NCBI GenBank assembly: GCA_023101885.1
Contig: JALPQD010000088.1
Span: 6,899,691 to 6,963,690, forward strand
Length of the DNA: 64,000 nt
Reading direction: 5' to 3'
Source of the DNA: Typhlomys cinereus
Taxonomy: Eukaryota; Chordata; Mammalia; Rodentia; Platacanthomyidae
Of the stretch, positions 35,806 to 48,023 are shown piece after piece. The translations under genes and the position numbers were made by a program. The notes under the pieces are model-generated. The model worked only from the letters and a program-made list of their open reading frames with translations, had not been told where the DNA came from and ran no database searches. Every line of letters begins with the position of its first letter. The first letter of the stretch is position 1.

Positions 35806-36345
35806 CTTTTTTTCTCCTACATTTTATTTTTTTTCCTAATCATACAAGCTCAATAGGTACCCCCATTCTCTTCTTCCCTCCTCCCCTCCCCAGTCATCTC
35901 CTCTTGCACTCTCCCCTCTTCCCCTTTCCTTTCAATCCCCTCCCTCCCTCCCTCTCTCTCAGTGCCTCCTTCTTCCTCCCTCCCATACCCCGGAGTCCTC
36001 CTCCCCCTGAGTCCTCTACCCTAGTGAAGGGTAATGACTCAGTGGCATAGCCCAGAGCCCCTTCCCATTATGACTGTTAATCCCTTTCCTCTAGGGATCC
36101 TACTTCCAGGAGCCTTCTCCCCTGTGATCCATGCTAGACTTTAGGGGGGGGGTCATTGATATTTCAGCCATTGGACAGGTCAGGCAAAGTACAATTCTGG
36201 CTGCTACAGCCCTAACTTGTGTGGAGTTACATATCATTGGTCCTCTCTATCTTTAGATTCTTACAGTCTTCCTGCCCCCTCTTCCTCATGGTTCCCTGAG
36301 TTTTAGGGTGGGGAGAGATTTGGCTGGTCTGGTTCCAGGTGAATA
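35806..36345 (-). mobile_element. L1 3' UTR
   Basis: T-rich start, polypyrimidine block and 3' UTR closely similar to 17405-17985. It lies immediately outside the inner end of the right arm. Confidence 0.75.
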
Positions 36346-36399
36346 ATGCTTTTTTTTTTTTTTCTGTTTCTTTTTTTTAATGGTTAAATGTTTTTTTAA

Positions 36400-37170
36400 T
36401 TTTATTTTTTATTTCTTCCACTCATACAAAGTTGATAAGTACCCCATTCCCCTCCCTCCCTCCATCCCTCCCTGGATCTCCTTACTCCCTCCCCACCTTT
36501 TCCCTTTCCTTTCCCCCCTCCTTCCCTTTCTCCCAGTACCCCCACCCCCCCACTCCCGCCATCCTGGAGCATCCTTTAGTGTGCATGTCAAACTTCCCTC
36601 TGGGTCCTCCTCTCTGATGAGGTGTAAAGACTCACTGGCATTGCCTGGAGCTCTTTTTTGTGTGTGTGTTCCCCTTTAGTATAGGAACACTATTGTGGCT
36701 GTTAATCCCTTGCCTCTAAGGATCCTAGTGCCTGTGATCCATGCTAGACTTAGGGATTCAATGATATGTTGGTCATTGTGCAGGTCATGCAAAGTCTATT
36801 ATGACTACTTCGGCCCTAACTTGTATGGAGTATCTTGCATATCATTGCTCCTCCCCATATTTAGACTCTTACAATCTTACTGCCCCCTCTTCCACAAATT
36901 TCCCTGATAATGCCTTATTTTATACCATCTTGTTCCTCTCATTTATTAGTCACTGTAGTTTAACATTTCCATATAGCTTCAGGGATTATACCGTTTACCC
37001 TTACATGCCACCAAAGAGGTAAACCTAAAAAGTGCACTACCATACTAATCTTCAATCCCTGTCTCCTAAACTTGTCTTAATTGATGTACTAATAGTCCAA
37101 TAGTTTCATCTCGGAAATAAAACTAACACCAGATAAGCATGACCATCTCCAAGGCAAACACTAGTACTAA
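36400..37170 (-). mobile_element. L1 3' UTR, right arm inner end
   Basis: Mirror of 19691-20456, preceded by a T-rich run (complement of the A tail) that marks the inner boundary of the right arm. Confidence 0.7.
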
Positions 37171-38462
37171 CTGTTCAAGTGTAGTAATACAGTCCATTTC
37201 AGTTCAGCCTAAAACACATAGAAACAAAAGAAAGACATAAAAGATAAACAAAAATGCACAGGTCATAACTCACTGATCAAGAGACACAGATTACAAACTT
37301 GGATTAAAAACCACAACCCATCAATCTGCTGCCTTCAGGAAACACATCTCACAACAAAAGATAGGCACATTCTAAAAGTAAAAGGCTGGTCAAAAATTCT
37401 TCAAGCTAATGGAACCAGAAAACAAACAGGGGTAGCAATTATGCTATTTGACAAAGTGGACTTCAAACCAAAGAAAATCATAAGAGATACAGAAGGATGC
37501 TACATTTTAGTCACAGGTATAATTCACAGGGAAGACTTCACAATACTGAACATATATGCACCTAACATGGGTTCCTCCACATTCATCAAGCAAACACTAA
37601 GATGTCTAAAACAAGAAATCAATCCCAAAATGATAATACTCAGGGATTTCAATACCGCCTTTTCAATGTGGGTTAGGTCAACAGGTCAAAAACTCAAGAG
37701 AGACACATTGGAACTAAATCAAACCTTTACTGAAATGGCCCTTACAGATCTCTATTGAACTTTCCACCCAAGCACCAAGGAATACATATTCTTCTCACCA
37801 GCCCATGGAACTTTCTCCAAAATAGACCACTTATTAGGCCACAAAAACGAATCTCCACATATACAGGAAAGTTGAAATTATAGCCTGTACCATGTCAGAC
37901 CACTATAGTCTAAAGCTTGACATCCTCAACACAACAAACATCAGAAAATACACTAACTCCTGGAAACTAAACACTTTGATGCTGAATGAGAAATGGGTTC
38001 AGAAAGAAATCAAAAAGGCAATTCAACATTTCGTAGAAGCAAAAGACAATGAAAATGCAAGATATCAAAATCTCTGGGACACAATAAAAGCCGTCCTAAG
38101 AAGTCAGTTTATAGCTCTTAATGACTACATAAAAAATAGAAATGTCCCAAGTAAATAACAATTCAGCTTAAAGTTTGAGAGACGCAGAGCAATCCAATCC
38201 CAAAAGCAGTAGAAGAGAGGAGATTAGCAAAATCAGGGGATAAATATCTGAAATTGATATAAGGAAAATGATATAAAGAATCAACCAGTCCAAAAGCTGT
38301 TTCTTTGAAAAAAATCAATAATATTGATACACCCCTAGCTAAATTAACCAAAATCGAGAACGAGAAAATCCAAATTAATAAAATTAGAAATGAAAATGGA
38401 GTTATCACAACTGATACCCAAGAAATTCAGAGATTTCCTACTACAATCACAAAGATTATAAA
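37171..38462 (+). mobile_element. L1 ORF2 endonuclease-region fragment, right arm
   Basis: Mirror of 18426-19690. Broken frames at 37441-37758 and 37892-38158 carry the same LNIYAPN and SDH-type endonuclease motifs. The reverse transcriptase region is missing, so it is inactive. Confidence 0.8.
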
Positions 38463-39470
38463 CAGGAATGGTAAGGAAGGCTTCCCCCACACACACAAAA
38501 AAAAGGAGATAGGGGATCATGCTTTAGTAGAGAAAATAAGTCACCATTAAGTATTGCATGTAAGTATCAAGACATCTGGTAAAGCTCACTCTCATTTCCT
38601 TTCCTGGTCACTTGCGACTGAAGAGGTTTGCTCTTACCAATCAGGGAGGTTATAAGGACTAGCAGATAGATGGTAACCATCCCTCAAATGGGACTGTGAC
38701 CTCTTCACTGCTGTGTCCTACTGCTATTCTTCCATCTACCTTTGAGTTTCCAATTACATTAAGATCTTCATTTAAACAATCTTTTATCTTTGTTTGAATG
38801 TGACCTTCCATACCAATCAGGATGCAACCAAGAGCAGGGCAGGAAAACCAAAACTGAAAACAACAAACCACAATTCTGAACACCAAAGACCCTACATTAA
38901 TTACCTGGAACCAGACCGGCCAAATCTCTCCCCATCCTAAAGCTCAGGGAACCTTGAGGAAGAGGGGGCAACAAGATTGTAAGAGTCTAAAGATGGGGAG
39001 GACCAACAATATGCAAGATACTCCACACAAGTTAGGGCTGCAGCAGCCAGAATTGTACTTTGCCTGACCTGCAAATGACTGACATGTCAAAGACCCCCCA
39101 AAGTCTAGCATGGATCACAGGGGAGAAGGTCCAGGAAGCAGGATCCCTAGAGGCAAGGGATTAACAGTCATAACAGAGTTCCCATACTAACAGGTACCCC
39201 AAGAAGGGGCACTGGGCTATGCCACTGAGGCCTTACACTTCACTAGGGTGGAGGACTCAGAGGGAGGTTTGGCATTCACACAAAAGGATGCTCCGGGAGA
39301 TGGGAGGGATGAAGGGGAGGCACTGAGAGAGGGAGGGGGAGGAAAAGAGGTGAAAGGAAGGGGGGAATGGGGGAGAGTGCAAGGGGGGACTAGAGAGGGA
39401 GAAGATGAGGGCACCCATTAAGCTTGTATAATTAGGGAAAAAATAAAATGTGGGAGAAAAAAATAAAATT
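38463..39470 (+). mobile_element. L1 3' UTR, right arm
   Basis: Mirror of 17405-18425, ending in an A-rich tail near 39440-39465. The SINE found beyond this point on the left is absent here. Confidence 0.75.
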
Positions 39471-40029
39471 ATCAGAATGACTCTTGGTGATTTTATATAT
39501 TGTAAGAAATGAACTAAATTACTGGACACTCTTAGAGAAAAGTTTGTATAGTAACAAACATATAAGACTTAGGAAAAGAACACTAGACAGAATATATATC
39601 AGATCAAATCAAGTCCCAAGTAAGTTTCTTCTTGGAACTAAAGTTTCAAAAGAGAAACAAAAATCTAGCAATGTGATCACTGTCTTGTAAGGCAATGCAG
39701 TACTCACTCTTCTCCAACATTGCCCTTAGCAGGGAAACGCATTTGATGCCCACAATAGCTGCGGGAGCATCTCAGTTTATATTTTCTAAAGAAGCAAGAT
39801 ATGGATTTTGATCAAGATTTCAGGGATCATCAGAAGTAGGCTGGTCCCCACCAGGCCACAGAGACACAGCACCTACTTGCCTTGTGTCCCCAATGTAGCT
39901 GTGAAGTTACATTTGGGGAATCGAGTTTGAAATAATGGGGGGGGTGAACCAGAAGCACACATCGAGCCAGTGGAGGAATGTCGAGACAGCATTCTGGAAG
40001 AAAGTGATACAGGGACCATGAAAATATTA

Positions 40030-40190
40030 TCATGGGGGCGGCAAGAGAGCTCAGTGGGTAAGGCACCTGTTAGAAAAACTGGTGATCTGAGTGAGTTCAA
40101 TACCCAGAAGTCCCCATGGTGGATGGAGAGAATTGATTTTCTAAACTTCTCCTCTGACCTCCACCTCTATTCGTGCATCATGGCATGCAT

Positions 40191-40275
<85 letters not shown>

Positions 40276-40345
40276 TTCCAAATCTGTCCCTCTCTGTCCT
40301 TCTGTCTCTTTCTCGCCCTCTCATTTTCCCCCTTCTTAGATAAAT
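40030..40345 (+). mobile_element. B2-like SINE with long (CT)n, right arm
   Basis: Mirror of 16175-16490; (TC)n at 40193-40275. Confidence 0.65.
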
Positions 40346-40424
40346 AAAGAAAACTTTCCCTGTGTGTGTCTATTTTCTGTCTTCTTTCTCTCCTTTCTTA
40401 GATAACCAAACAAGATACATAAAT

Positions 40425-40446
40425 GAAAGAAAGAAAGAAAGAAGAA

Positions 40447-40490
<44 letters not shown>

Positions 40491-40510
40491 AAAAGAAAAG
40501 AAAGAAAGAT
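40425..40510 (+). repeat. (GAAA)n microsatellite, right arm
   Basis: Inverted counterpart of the TTTC tract at 15996-16105. Confidence 0.95.
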
Positions 40511-41479
40511 AAGGACTGGGACAGGTGCCGACAGACAATATCCCCTAGTCTCTCCTCAGAACAGAGCTGTCACGTCCAATTCCATGAATCCTGCACAATA
40601 GGTGGCTTATTCATATTTCACCATGGATGAGGGAAAATGTCAAGAAACAGTATAGATCCCTGAGACACTCCTTAAGGCACAGACCATTGAGCTTCCTTCC
40701 TGAATGATTGGCCCAGCAGATGCACATGCACTTGACAGTACAGGCAGCTAACATGGGCCACTTGTGCAAAAAGATGTGAAACTAGGAGAGTGAGTGAAGT
40801 GGAACAGGAAGGAGAGGGGCGGGTTGGGTAATTAGAGGTAAAAACACATAAATTCATTGCATTGATGTATGAAAGCGTCAAAGAATAAAAAATAAGTAAT
40901 ATCCTAATGGTATTCTGGAATACTATGACTGTCTCTTTGGAGCCTGACTTAGAAGTCTAGGAGATAACTGCAAGGAAACACTCAGGGAAACAGTAGATTT
41001 TTCTCCCTGGGGCTTAAAAAAAGGAGTATTTTTTTTTTTAGTACCTAGAAAGCCTTAGAATCAAAGCACATCAAATCGCACTTAGGAGTATAGGGAAAAA
41101 AGGAGAGGATAAAGAGCAGGGCAAAAGGGAGAAAAAAGAGCTTAAAGAAAGAAGAGTCACGTACAGCTACATATTTCTGCATAGTTTGTGTCTGGAGTTA
41201 CTGAGATACTGTCAGATTCTGGTTTCTGTGTCATTTGGAGATGACTATTGCTGCCTTGTTAGTCTACTTTAAATGTGGGGGAGAAAAGAGGTGAATCAAC
41301 CATCAAAACACAGCTAAATCTAGTAACAATTAAACCAGCGTAGACATTGCATCCCCAAACAATTGCTGTTTGCCTTTAAAGGAAGATCTACTGGGGATGG
41401 TCCAGTTGAAAGCCAAGTTAGACTCTTGGGGCATTGTGGAATCTAAGTGGGCAGGGAATACTCCAGAAATGAGATGGAG

Positions 41480-41820
41480 ACATAGAGAGAGAGGAGGAGG
41501 AGCAGGAGGAGGAGAGGAGAGAGAAGAGAGGAGAGAGAAGAAAGGGGAGAGGGGACACAAGAGAGGAGAGAGGGGGGAGGAAAGAGGGGAGAGAGGGGGT
41601 AAGAGGGGAAAAGGGAGAGGGGAGAGAGAGAGGAAGAAGGAGAGAGGAGAGAGAAAAGGGAGAGAGGAGAGAGAGGAGGAGAGGAGAGGAGAGGAGAGGA
41701 GAGGAGAGGAGAGGAGAGGAGAGGAGAGGAGAGGAGAGGAGAGGAGAGGAGAGGAGAGGAGAGGAGAGGAGAGGAGAGGAGAGGAGAGGAGAGGAGAGGA
41801 AAGGAGAGGAGAGAGGAGGA
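41480..41820 (+). repeat. GA-rich array with (GAGGA)n core, right arm
   Basis: About 340 bp of purine-only strand. The core 41680-41800 is a near-perfect GAGAG/GAGGA pentamer array. The left counterpart (14941-15020, complement) is only about 80 bp, so the array expanded on the right or contracted on the left. The open frames through it are compositional artefacts. Confidence 0.95.
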
Positions 41821-42809
41821 ATAGCTCTTAGTTCCAAATCTGCAAATCCCAAAGTCGTATTTTCTTTTCTTTTGGACAATGGAGTAAAGTTAACAGCATG
41901 TAAACAAATGTGCGCTGATCTCAGAGGAAGGTGGCTTCTCAGAGATTCAGCTCCGGCGTTGTCAAGATATCAGGAGGGCCACAGCTTGGGTTTCACTCGG
42001 ACTTATGGTGAAGAACTGGTGCAGAAGAAGAAAGGGGACAAGGAAGACTAAGCGACTGAGTTGCTGTGGGGTCCAGGCTGTGGGAAAGAGTCAATGAAGG
42101 CTCCTGACCTTGGTATTTCCTGACTAAGCGGGGTTGCCTGGTGTTGAATCACAGATGAATCAGAGCGCAGTTCAATCTCCTGGAACTAATGAGGAGTTGC
42201 CACTCTGCCCATGATACGGACCACAGGCAGTCTTCAAAATAGAGGTTCCCCCCGTAGAGGATCAGAGGCACATAGATCTGTCATCCTAGAAATATGGCTA
42301 ATTTCCTGGGCTGCCTGACAAGTAAGAAAATGTCCTGTGTCTTTCTTCAGAAGCCCATGCTTTGCTGAGACAGTCAGAAAATAAGCTGTAATCTATACTC
42401 AAGTGACATAGCCAAACGCTTTCTGGAAAAGGAAGGGCTTTAGGTTGACAGTGAAGTCTTTGGAGGTAGTACTGATGCCATAAAAATGACACATAGAGGA
42501 CGTGACATGTTTGAGAGTTTATATTTCCTGGGTAGCCAGAGACCTGGAGATTATAACCCAATCTTCAAGCAGCAGGGAACTGTACAGTAACAAAGGCAGC
42601 TCAGGAACACAAAGGAAGGGCGCTGTTGATCCCAGCGGAAGGTTGACCCCAATGGAAGCTCTCAGTATTTCATTCTTCTCCTGTTGCGACCTAAGAAGAG
42701 GATTTTCCATTCATTCATCATCAACGCCTCTGACTAAGACAGAAAAGGTAAGAGTAAATTTTTATTTCTATGCTTATTATACTTTGAATGATCTTAGAAT
42801 ACTTGGAAT

Positions 42810-42995
42810 GGGAATGTAGCTGAGATGGTGGTGTGCTTGCTTGGCGTGCACAGAGCTCTGGGTTCGAGCCTCATTATCACATAAACCAGATGTGTTGGCA
42901 CATGCTGGAGGTCCCATCACTTGGGAGGGTAGATGAAAGAGGATCAGAAGTTCAAGGTCATCCTCAGGCTACCTGGGCTACATGAGACCCTGTCC
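42810..42995 (+). mobile_element. ID/B1-type composite SINE, right arm
   Basis: tRNA-like first part (gtagctgagatggtggtgtgcttgc) followed by a B1-like part ending gagaccctgtcc and an A10 tail. It is intact here, which marks the right arm as ancestral for this segment; the left counterpart (13781-13965) is rearranged. Confidence 0.6.
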
Positions 42996-43309
42996 AAAAA
43001 AAAAATCTTATATTAATGAAACTTCAAGACTGAATCAACTACATAGAATAAAAGTTAAAAAAGAAATATTTATTAATTTTTTAAATGGTGGTTTAGGAAT
43101 GCTCAATAATTGAGTGTTGAGCTTAGTTTGGGCTTTCTGGTAGCTAATGCAAGAAAAGAGATCATAAGCTATTCATGATTGTGTAGGATGCCACGTGTGT
43201 GTCCATTCAAAGAAATGTGTGTGATGCAGCAGTGTGGGGGTACACCTAGCAGGTAGGGTGGTGTGGTGGAAGAATGGTGGCTGGATGGTCAATGCATGTC
43301 TCAAAAACA

Positions 43310-43490
43310 AAACAAAAGGCCACCATCAGAAGAGTGCCGAGGTTCACATCTGTAATACCAGCATTTGGGAAGCAATTCCATCGACCCACTAGGATCTCCA
43401 TTAGTTGGAGACCAGCCTAGACTATGCAGTGAATTCCTGGCCAGTCTGGGTTACAGATTATAGAATGGGACCCCGTCTCAAACAAAAGAA
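43310..43490 (+). mobile_element. B1-like SINE, right arm
   Basis: B1-type sequence (ctgtaataccagcatttggg; gggaccccgtctcaaac). Inverted copy of 13380-13560. Confidence 0.6.
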
Positions 43491-43679
43491 GTTGGAACAA
43501 ACAGGCAAAAGCATAGACTAAATCAAAACCTAAATTCCCTTGCCAAGATAAAGAAAGAAGTATGTTTGGGTTGGTAATGGTGTGTGCATTGAGAACTCAG
43601 ACGTTTATCCCTTGTATAACAGAATGCTGCATGCAGACATAAGGTTTTTGAGTTTTTGACACAGAATTGAGACCCTTTT

Positions 43680-44300
43680 CTGCTTTTATTTTTCTAGTTT
43701 TATAAGCACGTTGAGTACTTATTCCTGCTTCCCTTCCTTCCTCCTCCTTCCCACTCCTTCCCTTCCCTTTATCAATCCCTCCCATCCTCCTGTTTGTCTG
43801 CTTCTATGGACCCCAAGGTTCGCTCTGGCTTGTCTACTCTTGTGGGAGTTCAGGCCTCTGTGGAATACTGAGGTGCCCCTCTTTGGGCCAACCCACTTGA
43901 TAGGGACATTTTCCTTCACTTATCAGCTCTCGTCCCCAAGATTTCCACCGTTATGTTCTTTTCTCTCTTGAGTTCCTCGATATTCTATGGGGGCATGTTG
44001 GTATGTCAGTCTTGATGCAGGTCTGGTAAGGACAAATCTCACTGCAGTGAGTTGTTGGATATGGCAGTCCTGCCTTGAATGGAGTGTCTTGTCCAGTGGT
44101 GAATCTTCCCATCTTTAGGTTCCATGAGGTTCCCAAAGTCTTAGATGGGGAGAGGTTAGTTGGCCTGCTTCTGGATGAGTCTTGCTGGGTCACCGGTTCT
44201 CTGCATTATGGTTGGGCATTGCTGTCCACTTCACTGTTTTTTCAGTGCCCTTGGCCACATCCTTTTCCACTTTTAAATTCACTTGAAACTATTGAACAGA
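43680..44300 (-). mobile_element. L1 3' UTR fragment, right arm
   Basis: Inverted copy of 12560-13195 with a small internal deletion near 44121 relative to the left. Confidence 0.65.
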
Positions 44301-44614
44301 GTCACATATTTGACAGCGAGAATCCCTAGAACTGAGGTTCAATGACCAGATTTAATTTTGAAGTGCAGGTTCCTTGCGTTTTCAAATACCAGTGGGGATA
44401 CATTGACTATGTATTGGAGTCAAAAGCTGGAATTTTTCACAAAATTTTTAAAAGGCTAGAATGGTGAGCTAAATTCTCAAGGGCTAATTTTAAAAAAGAG
44501 GTAAGGATAAAGAAAAGGAAAGGAAGAAGGTGGTGGGAGGAGAAAGAGGAAGGGCATTTGTGCAAGAAGCTTAGCTTGACAAGAAGCTATGTGTGTCTGC
44601 AAAAGAGCATTATA

Positions 44615-44769
44615 AAGAAATCTAGGGAGTTGGTGAGATACTTGGTGGGTAAGGCACTTGCTTGCAAGCCTAGAGGCTTAAGTTTGATTCCTGGAGCTTT
44701 CCTGGTAGAAGGAAAGACCCAAGTTCTGCTATCTTCTAAGCTCCACCATGCACCATGGCATGTGTATGC

Positions 44770-44823
<54 letters not shown>

Positions 44824-44870
44824 CTCCTGCTTACTTGCTCCCTCCTCTCTCATATAAGTAAAATATATTT
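44615..44870 (+). mobile_element. B2-like SINE with (CT)n, right arm
   Basis: Mirror of 12005-12235, with an expanded (TC)n at 44773-44819. Confidence 0.65.
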
Positions 44871-46542
44871 TTAAAAGTCTAGATTTAGCCTACCTAGGCC
44901 TGTACCCTTGACGAGTACCTGTCTTGAGGCCCAGCCTAGGGCTGCTCCAGCCCAGAAAGTCAGTTTTCATCCATCATTGAGGTGGTCCATGGGAGTAGAA
45001 AGCACAGAGGGAAACTGAATGGCTTGTCATAATGAATAGGAAATGGTTGCTCTGGGCAGTAACAGCAATGTAGGATCAATGGCAATCGCTTATCTGTACC
45101 AGTGGATATGAAGCTGTAGAGCGAAGAATGGAAGTAGAAAACACAGGTTGAGCCAGTACTTTGTGTGGTAAGATCATAGAGCAAGCAGTACTTCCCCAGC
45201 CTTGCAGCTGTGCAGAGAAGGATGGCTTATCCAGAGGCATATGAGACTGTGTTATAGATTCAAGGGTAGGCAGACATGGTAGGTCACGTCGGCAGCCCCT
45301 GAGAAGTCAGAGATTGGGTTCCCAGGGAGGGAGAAGACGGGAGGGACAACTTGAAGAGGTTGTCTTCATGAGGACCAGAAAGGGATCTGACTCAGAGGAC
45401 TGGTGACAATGTTGGAGTTGACAGGGATGTTCTGGTCACCAGTCATCTTCATCCCAGCTTAGAGATGGTGGAGATTATATGAGTCTACAAGTTTAACCGA
45501 AGGTCAAGGTGCTGAGCATGATGCATTCTAGTGTGAGAGTAATGGAAGAAATGTACAGATTTCTTGATTGGCTAAGACGAGGCTGGACATTTCAAAGAGA
45601 CTTGGGGGGCAAGGAGCTAGAGGCATCGAGGTGGTCTCAAAGGGGTATAAGGGGTTCTAAGGATTATTACGTATATGGAGGCCAGGCATATTTGTTCTCT
45701 TCATTCTTTTAAAAGTGGGGTCAAACTGCTCTTTGGGGGAGGATGAAGAAAGACAAGGCAGATTCCACAGATTGCTCAAGGTCACACAGATTGCTCAAGT
45801 TCACACAGGTTCTTGGTCAATTCAGCCAAACATTATCATCCATGTAGTGTGATCCCCAGAGACTGTGGTGTTTACAGTTTGCATGCTGTTGGGTTCCATC
45901 TGTTACTTTGAGACTTAGGAGCTTCTGGACACCCCTATGAAGAATCATTTAGTTAAGACAGGACTCTGGACAAGTCTATAAGATAACATCTTGATTGTTT
46001 AATTGATCTGGGAAGACCCAGCCCACAGTGCACAGGGCCATTCACTGGACAAATGGATAAGATAGAGAGTTAGTCAGCAATTTGGTAAGCTGGTGAGCTA
46101 GAAAGCAGATATACACAATTGGTCCTTTTTACCCTCTGCTCTTGGTGTTTTGATATGGTGCAGCCAGTTTCCTAGACTCATGCTCATGGTAACCATAACC
46201 TGGAAGTGTTAAAACAATGAAATCGTTTGTACCCAAAAATGGTTTGGGTTAGGCATATATACAGAAACAGAATAGGAAGCTAGAATAAAGATTGGCACCT
46301 GAGAAATGGATGTTGCTAAGTGACTAAAATAGCTAGGATCAAGGAAGTAGAGGGTTTGCAGTTTGATAGTGATATATTCCTGTTTAAGATTCCAGTACTG
46401 AGCAGAGGAGGTATTTGTATGTTAGATCGCAACAATGTTATTCTCAATAGCCAAAAAAGTAGAAGTGTCCATTGTTTATGATGAATGGATACAACAATAC
46501 ACCAGGAAATGCAAACTAAATAGCTATAAAGTAAGTTCATTT

Positions 46543-46820
46543 GGGGCTAGAGAGATGGCTGAGGGCTCAAGCTTTTGCAAGTAGCAGAAGGACCTGAGGT
46601 TGATTCCTAGATCCCACATTAAAAATGCCAGGTGGCAATGTGGCAGCCTGCACTTCTGGCCCTGGAAGGCAGAACCTAGAAATCCCAGAGCAAAACAATA
46701 AGGAGGTGGAGCAATTCAGCATGGTTCCCAGTATCAGCTTTGGGCCTCCACTGGTGTACACAGTGCCCTCTTCTCATCATAGACACCCACGCCCACACAT
46801 GTACACAAGCTAAAAGTGAC
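46543..46820 (+). mobile_element. B2-like SINE near right OR
   Basis: Inverted copy of 8190-8480, upstream of the right OR. Confidence 0.75.
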
Positions 46821-47007
46821 AGTCACCTCATGTTCTATTTCCCAAACAGTTTTCATCAGCCAGCTCTTTCCGGGTGATTGAATAGTAAGGGTGCTATGGA
46901 AGTCAGCCATTGAGTGCAGACGGGCTGTAAAACCAGTTGAATGTGAGGAGGCAGAGTGGGCAGGGGCAGGAGCTGAGCAGTCACCCATCAGGAGTGCCAG
47001 GTCCTGA

Positions 47008-47024
47008 CATCTGTCTGTCCTCAG
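47008..47024 (+). other. Predicted splice acceptor of right-arm OR coding exon
   Basis: Pyrimidine tract ctgtctgtcctcag ends 42 nt before the ATG at 47067. The same sequence is conserved at the mirror site (7990-8006, complement) in the left copy, which supports a shared 5' UTR intron. Confidence 0.45.
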
Positions 47025-47066
47025 GGGTGGTACCCGTGCCAGTAGCAGATCCAATGTCTTGAGCAT

Positions 47067-48023
47067 ATGGAGGAAGCAAACCAGACTGGGCTGATCCTCT
47101 TCCACTTCCGCCCCTTCTCCAAACTCCCCGAAGTGCAAATGCTGCTCTTTGTTATCTTCCTTGTTATGTACCTGGTCAGCATCGGTGGAAACGTGTCCAT
47201 CTCCCTCACCATCTGGTTCCACCGGGGTCTCCACACGCCCATGTATTTCTTCCTGGCGAACCTGGCCGTTCTGGAGACTTTCTATTCTTCTACCATTGCT
47301 CCTCTTACTCTGGCTAGCGTCTTCTCCGTGGAGAGGAACGTTATCTCCCTGCAGGGCTGTGGGACCCAGATGTTTTTCTTCGTCTTCCTGGGCAGTGCCG
47401 ACTGCATCCTGCTGGCCGTCATGGCTTATGATCGGTTTGTGGCCATCTGTCATCCTCTGCGCTACACCCTCATCATGAGCTGGCGCCTGTGTGTGTGGCT
47501 GGCCCTGGGGACCCTGCTGTTGGGGTTCGCCCTGGCCATGCAGCTGACTGTGCTCATCTTCCGACTCCCTTTCTGCAGCAGTAAGGAAATCAGCTTGTTC
47601 TTCTGCGACGTCCTCCCCGTCATGAGACTGGCCTGTGCGGACACCCGTGTCCACGAGGCCAGTGTATTCATGGTCAGCGTCACCATCTTGACCATTCCCT
47701 TCCTCCTCATCGCTCTGTCTTATGTCTTCATCGTGGCCGCCATCCTGAAGATCCGCTCGGCAGAGGGGCGGCACAAGGCCTTCTCCACCTGCTCCTCCCA
47801 CGTGACCGTGGTCCTCCTGCAGTACGGATGCACAAGTCTTATCTACTTATGCCCCAGCTCCAGCTATTCTCCTGAGCGCGGTCAGGTGCTCTCTGTGGTC
47901 TACACCTTCATCACCCCCATGCTGAACCCCCTGATCTACAGCATGAGGAACAGAGAGCTGAAAGAGGCTTTGAGGAGGGCAGTCACCAAGGTCCTCCTGC
48001 TGGAGACACGGCGATCGCTCTGA
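47067..48023 (+). CDS. Olfactory receptor, OR10V-type, right-arm copy (intact)
   Basis: Inverted paralogue of the gene at 6991-7947, also 318 residues and uninterrupted. All OR landmarks are kept: NQT 5-7, LHTPMYFFL 55-63, MAYDRFVAIC 119-128, Cys98/170/180/190, KAFSTCSSH 237-245, PMLNPLIYS 284-292. Twelve residues differ from the left copy: A100T, I106V, A149T, Y179F, T199S, L200V, V202M, V207I, T216A, I220V, V275L, D300E (left to right). By hand alignment about 31 of 957 nucleotides differ, 13 of them in codons 199-220. An upstream acceptor (ctgtctgtcctcag, AG at 47023-47024) marks the probable start of the coding exon. Both copies open and conserved suggests both are functional or the duplication is recent; subfamily 10V is inferred from similarity to OR10V1. 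Confidence 0.95.
   Translation: MEEANQTGLILFHFRPFSKLPEVQMLLFVIFLVMYLVSIGGNVSISLTIWFHRGLHTPMYFFLANLAVLETFYSSTIAPLTLASVFSVERNVISLQGCGTQMFFFVFLGSADCILLAVMAYDRFVAICHPLRYTLIMSWRLCVWLALGTLLLGFALAMQLTVLIFRLPFCSSKEISLFFCDVLPVMRLACADTRVHEASVFMVSVTILTIPFLLIALSYVFIVAAILKIRSAEGRHKAFSTCSSHVTVVLLQYGCTSLIYLCPSSSYSPERGQVLSVVYTFITPMLNPLIYSMRNRELKEALRRAVTKVLLLETRRSL

Noticed and set aside
41370..41879. 153-codon open frames on both strands through the GA array
   Set aside because: Produced by pentamer repeat composition; only low-complexity R/E/G or S/L/P sequence.
46734..47801. 355-codon minus-strand open frame across the right OR
   Set aside because: Antisense shadow of the OR coding region (E/D/H-rich, no known domain). 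The same frame occurs at 7561-8172 opposite the left OR.
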